Shown one piece after another: positions 57,591-64,000 of a DNA stretch of 64,000 nt. Within the stretch, counting starts at the first letter, position 1; each line of letters starts with the position of its first letter. The notes beneath the pieces were generated by a model. The model was not told the origin of the DNA and made no database searches. It saw only the letters and a list, made by a program, of their open reading frames with translations. The position numbers and the translations under genes are program-made. Origin of the DNA: Hygrophila difformis (taxonomy: Eukaryota > Streptophyta > Magnoliopsida > Lamiales > Acanthaceae); assembly GCA_030278955.1 (NCBI GenBank), contig JAOANR010000006.1, positions 56,758,915 through 56,822,914 of the forward strand, given 5' to 3'.

Positions 57591-60500
57591 ATGGATTTTA
57601 CAACATTCAAAGTTATTGCGTGGAACATTGGTGGGATAGTAAACTTGATTACTAGGAGAATTCTGGCTGACCTGATGCGTCAATATCATCCAGATATGTT
57701 TTTTTTTTTTTTTATCTTGGAGCCCCAATCACATTTTTTTGCATTCGCAAAGTTTCCTGCTTCAGGCCGGCTACACGGCCGTGTGTATCCAGGAATCGGT
57801 AGGGAAGGCTGGGGGTGTATGGGTGTTGAAGAAGAATGGAGTGAATGTGAATGTACAGGTTGTGGATGATAGTGATCGTATCCTCACTTTGGAATTGGAC
57901 AATGGTAATAACCCCTGGTATATTTCAGCTATATACGCGAGTCCTCACTACCCTGCGAGGAGGGAAAATTGGGGTAGGCTGCTTCGGGTAGCTGACAAAA
58001 TTGATGGCGCTTGGGCTGTAGTGGGAGACTGGAACCAGATTCTTTACAGTCATGAAGTTCAGGTCGGGCTGCACAATGTGGCTAGAGCGGAGGAGCTTGG
58101 CTACTTACTACAGGAATGCGGTCTTAGCACCATTAACACCCAAGGTGGACGCTTCACTTGGTCGAGACCAATGGGGAGTCCAGAATATACAAGAGATTGG
58201 ACCGTGGTGTCAGTAATTTGGATTGGATCTCGCAATTTCCTTTTGGTTTTGTGCAGGTCCTCCCGAGGATTGGGTCTGACCATAGTCCGCTTCTTCTTCG
58301 ATGCGGCTCGGCTCCCAGCAGAGATACTAGTAAACCCTTCCGGTGGGAAAATTCTTGGACGCTCAGTCCTGAATATCACACCATTGTGGCCGAGGCGTGG
58401 GATACCCCTGCTCCCGATATCAGCATGCAACTCCATAATGTCCAAACTGCATCTTTGCTTTTCAACAAGAAACATGGCAAGAACTTTAAATGGAGGAAGG
58501 TGAAACTACTTAAACGGATTGATGGAATAGCTAAAGCCTTGGAAAGAGTTGATTCCATACGACTTATCCTACTCGAAAGAGACCTCAAAAAGGAGTATGA
58601 GAATATACTTGTCCAAGAAGAGCATCACTGGCAACAGCGGGCACGTAAGAATTGGGTCCGGCTTGGGGACCGTAACACGGCGTATTTCCATGCTAGGGCT
58701 AAGTGCCGGAGCCACAGAAATCGGATCCATAGGCTGTTTTTACCGGATGGGAATTAGTGTGATGAGGCACCTCTGCTCCAAAGGCATGCGAGGGAGTTTT
58801 TCAAAACACTCTATAAGGAAGATAAATCCGGTACTCCTAGGGATGGCATCCCAGACAGCATCATCCCCCCTATACCAGCAATGTCAGCCGAGGATAGGGA
58901 GCATATGTCGTCTGATATATCCGAAGGCGGAATAGGGAGGGTAGTGGATGAAAGCAATATGTATTCGGCTTCGGGACGGGATGGTTTTCCCAAGTTATTC
59001 TTTAAGAAATTCTGGGGAGTTATTGGGACCGCTGTTACTAAATTCATAAGGCAAGCCTTTGAGGATAAAAGTTTCAAGCAAGAAGTCGCTATGGTCCACA
59101 TATGCCTCATTCCCAAAGTGGATAACCCTACAAACTTTGGCCACTTCCGCCCGATTACTCTTTGTAATATGGTGTATAAGATTCTTACAAAGGTGATAGC
59201 CAACCGCCTCAGGCCTGCCCTTCAAGGTGCTATTTCTCACCATTGATAACGCGGTGTTGCTTCAAGAATTAATGAGCCACATCTCAGGCTCACAACCGTG
59301 TACTGCTGCCATTGTGTTGAAGATCGATATTGCCAAGGCTTATGATAGTGTGAATTAGTCCTTCCTCCATAAATGTCTATCCGAACTTGGAATTCCTCCG
59401 GGGTTAGTTGAACTAATTATGTACTGTGTTTCATCCCCATCGTATTGTCTTCTCTGGAACGGCAAGGCTCAAGAACCATTCCAACCGGAGCGAGGTTTGC
59501 GAGAAGGAGATCCCCTCTCTCCATACCTCTTCCTCCTTGTGATGGAGAAATTGTCCCTTCTAGTCAGGGATATGGTAAGGCAGGGCGTTTGGAAACCTAT
59601 TCAACTGAAAAAGGAGGGGATGGGCATCTCACATATTATGTTTGCAGTCGATCTAATCCTTGGAGCTATGGCGGACCGTGGGAGCATTATGGCCATTAGC
59701 CAATCTCTGAAAGCCTTCGCTAGTGAGACGGGTTTGCGTCTCAATCCTGAAAAGTCATCTATATTTATGTCGAAAGCGGTAAGTGAGAGGGATGCTGATT
59801 GGATTGTGGATGTTCTTAATATTAAGAGGGTGGAATCACTGGGTTCCTACTTGGGATTCCCTATGCTCGTCGGCCGTAAACGAATTAGAGACTTTGCTTT
59901 TATCCTCGATAAAATGGACAAAAGGTTGGATGGATGGAGCAATAACCTCCTCAATAAAGCGGGTCGTGTTACTCTTTGTCGTGCGGTTCTTGCTTCTATT
60001 CCCTCGTACTTCATGCAACTTCATTGGTTGCCGGATGCCGTGTGCGATGCCATAGACAGAAAAATCAGTAGATTCATTTGGAAGGATAGGCTTGGGAAAG
60101 GAATCCACTTAGTCTCATGGGATAAAGTGGCGGCTCCCAGGACTATTGGTGGGCTGGGGATAAGGCGTGCGAGGGAGATGAACATTGCCTTGCTAGGTAA
60201 ACTGTTATGAAGTTGGATGTATGAGTCGACGAAGGCTTGGGTACAACTCACCCACAACTTCCTGCCGGAGTGGAAATTCCCGGCTCTTCACTCCAAAACT
60301 ACTCGTTCCTTTGTGGCTAAACAATTAAACAGGTTGATCAGTGTCTTGAAGGAAGGCTTCCAGTTCAGAGTTGGCAACGAGAATTCATCCCTATGGTTCT
60401 CCAGCTGGTTCCAGGGGCGACAACTTGGACCTCAACTCCCTTTTATTTCCATCCATGATTTGGATGGCATAATTAAGGACGTCATCGCTGGCAATGATTG

Positions 60501-61647
60501 GCATTGGGAGGGTATTCATTCGGACATCCCGGATGGAATCTTACAAGTCATTTGCTCCTCCCCTCCTCCTAGACTCCACACGGCAGTTTCTGACATATGG
60601 ACTTGGAGGGATAGCGGGACAGGGAAGTACACGGTAAGGTCAGCATATGAACTTCTCACTAGGAAAGGAACAGGTGGCATGGACTGGAAGTGGATGTGGT
60701 CGTGTAAGCTTCCTGAAAAATATGGGTTTCTCATGTGGCTTATTTGTAATGACTCCCTCCCTGTGAACTCAGTTCGATTTAAAAGGAAAATGGCTTCGTC
60801 TCCCCTATGCACAGGCTGCGGAGTGCAAGAAGAGAGCTGGTATCATTGTTTATCCTACTGTCCCTGGGCCGACCAGTTGTGGAGAAGCATTCATATCTAT
60901 ATTCCCCAGGATTGCGCTGACATTCCGAAGGAGGAGATCAAAACGTTCCTTCATGGGATGTTTAACATTTTTGGGAGCATATTTGTGGTGGCTATATGGG
61001 TGATTTGGATTGAGAGAAATTCCAGAATCTTCAGAGCCAAATTCCAATCGCTATGGCAGCTTAAGAGGGAAGTACTCAGATTGAATACTGAGCTGGCCGA
61101 AGCAGGGGGGCAGAGGGTGCTCATTCAACGACCCATCCGCTTCGTCCACTGGAATGAGAGCAACTACACCGACTTCATCCTCCACTGTGATGGCAGCGCA
61201 TTAGGGGATCGGGGCCGTGCGGGGTTTGGTTTCATCGTCAGAAATAGGGAGGGGAAATGGATTACAGGGGGCTGTGGCTACATGGGATCTCAAAGTATTG
61301 TGACTGCCGAAGTGACAGCTATTGCAACCGGTCTTGAAGCTGTGGTAGACTTGGAAATCCGGCGAGTCTGTGTCTATACCGACTCTTTGTCAGGGCTTGA
61401 ACTTGTTAAGTATTCTCCTGCCTACCACCCGCTTGCTGCCCTTTTGAGCAAAATCAAAGAGCTTCAGGATGGTTTTGAAGACTGCGTATTTCACCACGTG
61501 TTAAGGGAGGGTAATAGAGTGGCCGACAAGCTTGCCAAACGTGGTGCTTCGGAGGTTGATTTCTTCACCACTTGGGCCTTCCCGCCCGACTTTATTCGAG
61601 CTGACTTAGCTGCTGATGAGCTAGGCGTTTGCTTCCCCAGACGCTAG
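57591..61647 (+). pseudogene. LINE ORF2: endonuclease, reverse transcriptase, zf-RVT, RNase H
   Basis: The endonuclease starts FKVIAWNIGGI at about 57600, continues with AVVGDWNQIL near 58015 and ends with GSDHSPLLLR near 58275. A T-run (57698-57713) and a frame change near 58185 interrupt it. Reverse transcriptase: IPKVDNPTNFGHFRPITLCN, then KIDIAKAYDSVN followed by a stop in place of Trp (59355), RGLREGDPLSPYLF, and the active-site box FAVD (59641-59652) where FADD is usual. The RT tail is followed by a TGA near 60208. The last block (60217-61647) has zf-RVT (CTGCGVQEESWYHCLSYC) and RNase H (HCDGSALGDRGRAGFGF, TAEVTAIATGLEA, YTDSLSGLELV and NRVADKLAKRGA) to the stop. Confidence 0.9.
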
Positions 61648-61778
61648 CCCATTTGTATTCAGTCTCCTATTGTGCCTGTTTGTTTTTTCTCTTACTGTGT
61701 TGCTCTTTTTCTTTTTTCCTGTATTTGTTATCCGGCCTTATGGCTTTGCAAAAAAAAAATAATTAAAAAATCGATCAA

Positions 61779-63470
61779 TATTCTAGCAATAAGTGATTTT
61801 TAGTAACCATAAGCAAAGTCATCAGATCTTGAAACTTTGAATATTGACAAGAAAATAAAAAATTATCGAAGAATGGAATCAAAGCACAATGAGAATACCC
61901 AAAAGTAAAGAACTCATCTTTTTATAAGGAATTCAGGGCTTCTGTATTCTTGATAACAAAAAAAACAAGTGTCATGAAGATCAAGAACTCTCATGTCACC
62001 TAATTCCGGATGTGGTTGTAAGCAAATCATTCTGCCTGGTGTCAACATGGAACAAGACAATATTTCACTAGACAAAATAAGAGAACATGTAAAGAAAAGA
62101 AAGGAAGTTGCACCTGAGAGAAGCTATAACCATTCTAATTCTTTGAGGCGGCACCATTCTTGTCTGGCCGCAACAGACATGTGCTATTGAAAACATGATT
62201 CAAGTAAAGGCAATCATCTAGCCCATTCATGTCAGAAGATTGAATCAATATGGAGCAATTCTTTTAGTACTTTGGTACTCCCCATCCATGGCTGCCAAAA
62301 CATGCAATCAATCACGTCTAAGCACCATTGTTGTTATCTTGGGGAGGGGGGGTCTTCAAGCACAATGCAATGTAGAATTTTCACCATTGATCAACTTCCT
62401 AGCAACTCTAGCAAGCATCTTCAGAACCTTCCTAACAATAGCAAAACCAAAAATTTAAGCCACACAGATATTATAATCTATTGTATGTTTTTAGTTATGT
62501 AATAATTTAGTTTAAGATTAGTTAAAGATTCACTTTATAAACAAGTCAATTTTATCAGACAAAATTTGCAATTATTGAATTTAATAACCGTGATTACACG
62601 TAAGGTACAAATTGCCATGCCATCATAATTGAGCTAGGAAATGAACCGTGAATCCACCATCTCTAGCAATCAATATCTGGTCCCAATCCAAACAGCACAA
62701 ATCAATTCTCTCCCATGGTAGTTTTCAGAACTCACCCTGTCCGGGCAGCAAAGGAGGATCTTGGCCACAAGGTAAACATGCCTATGCCTTGTGGCGAGAT
62801 GCAAAACTGTATCAGACGGCAAATCACCATCATCAACATCATTGTCACTTTGTGTTTTAAAGGATGGATGGATTTCATTGATCGGTCTGCATGAAGGCTT
62901 TGGTAGTTTGGTGTTGTTATCCTCTATTGCCTGTTTGAGAAGCAACCAATCCATTCTCCTGTTTGATCAGAAATCAGTTAAAGGTTTTGGAAGGAATTGC
63001 TGTCTCATTTGGGCTGACGAAAGTAAATAGGAACAGCTAGAAATTAAGCAAGGCAGAGACTACTAACAAAATGAATGACATATTTTCGGAATTTATATTC
63101 CAAGATAATAGCCAAAACCGCAGCCTCAAACCTCAGTAATTTATGCGAATTCATCTACTTGAAATATTGGCTTTCTTCATAACACAATAGAAACTTCAGT
63201 CTTATTTGATCCCCACCTAGGCACCCTGTGCATCAAATATATATTACAAATTGATCATAAAATATAAATATGACAAAACGATCATATGGACTGTGTTCAT
63301 AAATAAACTATGAAAATATACAAATCAGAATAGATAGAGAACGAATGATATTAAGTGGCACTCATATCAAAAACCTAAAATTTAATGGTAAAAGGAATGC
63401 ATAGGACTTGAAATTTAAAATTATAAAATTTTATACTCTACAGGTGTAATCTTGTGGAAACATGTTTCAA
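61779..63470. repeat. Diverged duplicate of 30.5-32.6 kb
   Basis: Aligns with the segment beginning near 30535 in the same orientation: ctagcaataagtgatt, gaaaagaaaggaag, cccatccatggctgcc, then tgatccccacctaggcaccc. The 282-bp block at 30955-31236 is absent here. Similarity fades beyond about 63470. Confidence 0.8.
62670..62957 (-). pseudogene. Ankyrin-repeat protein fragment (ACD6-like type)
   Basis: After an acceptor (aaacag) the exon encodes MDWLLLKQAIEDNNTKLPKP, then an ankyrin-type unit TVLHLATRHRHVYLVAKILL followed by CPDRVSSENYHGRE. The TVLHLA..H..LV..IL.CP.... pattern fits plant ankyrin proteins with membrane tails, such as the ACD6 group. Only one repeat is present and no membrane segment follows, so it is a fragment. 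The copy near 32.0 kb is more broken. Confidence 0.6.
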
Positions 63471-64000
63471 AATCCATAGCATCGAAATGTCTTGTGGGGG
63501 GCAATAGCAACATGATCGACCATATCCATGCCTCTGCTCTTCACATGCTGTTTGAAAGAGCAAACATTGCAGTTAGTTGGGGAGAAGAAGGGCAGCTTGG
63601 AATCATTATCAAGTGAAATGAAATCAGTGAAGTCGTCACTTATTCACCGCATGCCAGCCCCATTTGAACTCCAAAATATGAACCCTGGTTCGTTGTCACC
63701 TATTCAATAAAATAGTACAGAATACCAAAATGCAATATTACCTTCACAATCATCCGAGTAAGAAATTGCACACTGCTACATATCTGAAGAAAACAACACA
63801 GGCAATTAAAACTTATAAGAAATGGGCGATTGCATAAAAATATAAAGACATCATGAAAGTACTTAAATTAAACACGTAGGGACATCAAACTTGATATATT
63901 TTTAAGGCCAACAAGCTTGGCATCAATAACAGGTTATCAGTAGCACCCAGAATGAAAATAAAAGAAAGAATAATATAGAAATATAATGAAAGAAACTAAA
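63471..64000. other. Unassigned end of the window
   Basis: No gene assigned. On the minus strand 63660-63480 reads a protein-like stretch (SLDNDSKLPFFSPTNCNVCS, then QHVKSRGMDMVDHVAIAPHK) that might be part of a further exon; its family is unknown. Confidence 0.3.

Larger units (their letters stand above)
55859..61763 (+). mobile_element. Near full-length plant LINE, decayed, 15-bp TSD
   Basis: A 5.9-kb element is flanked by TAAAAAATCGATCAA at 55844-55858 and 61764-61778 and ends in an A-tract after ttatggctttgc. ORF1 and ORF2 are in the normal order. The paralogous segment near 30530 (aaatatcgatcaatagtc) shows the empty site. Stops and frameshifts in both ORFs and an altered RT active site make it inactive. 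Confidence 0.93.

Noticed and set aside
1..64000. tRNA or rRNA genes
   Set aside because: No cloverleaf arms or rRNA-like stretches were noticed by eye; a tRNA scan was not possible here, so this is a weak negative.

Overview
This is nuclear DNA from a flowering plant, most likely a eudicot. The sequence is AT-rich, its genes carry GT-AG introns, and plant-type mobile elements are everywhere: Copia and Gypsy-type LTRs, plant LINEs with a C-terminal RNase H, Stowaway, Tourist and hAT MITEs, and a Mutator-like element. I cannot name the species. No rRNA, tRNA, CRISPR array or bacterial operon was seen.

Layout. 1-3.6 kb holds overlapping Gypsy-type LTR pieces with a microsatellite and two short tandem arrays. 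4.1-21.0 kb holds a tandem triplication of a FACTOR OF DNA METHYLATION / IDN2-like gene, all on the minus strand. The copy at 16.5-20.2 kb is complete (zf-XS, XS, coiled coil, XH; 635 aa in six exons). The other two (9.5-13.7 and 4.8-7.4 kb) have lost the zf-XS and XS region. They still keep continuous spliced reading frames (521 and 411 aa) with coiled coil and XH domain, so they look like XH-only paralogs and not simple debris. 21.1-27.7 kb is a decayed Copia element with a 5-bp TSD, sitting just upstream of the complete gene; one of its LTRs carries two younger MITEs at sites that are empty in the other LTR. 28-33.4 kb and 40.7-45.2 kb are low-coding regions with scraps of unrecognised minus-strand exons, ankyrin remnants, a gag-like fragment and a clear minus-strand promoter near 45.13 kb. 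33.5-40.7 kb is a 7.16-kb Mutator-like element that is almost wholly one inverted repeat: two transposase copies tail to tail, flanked by a perfect 9-bp TSD. 47.1-55.2 kb is a three-level nest: a Stowaway MITE split by a 5'-truncated LINE, which is split by a very young Copia with an intact 1338-aa polyprotein. 55.4-61.8 kb has another MITE and a near full-length, decayed LINE with a 15-bp TSD. 61.8-63.5 kb is a diverged duplicate of 30.5-32.6 kb and carries an ankyrin-repeat gene remnant.

How it fits together. The host genes recognised here are RNA-directed DNA methylation factors, the pathway that silences transposons, and they sit among many transposon insertions. The most notable items are the two XH-only paralogs and the giant fold-back MULE, whose transcript would form a long hairpin. 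Any link between them is inference. Exon boundaries were worked out by hand from splice sites and comparison of the three paralogs.
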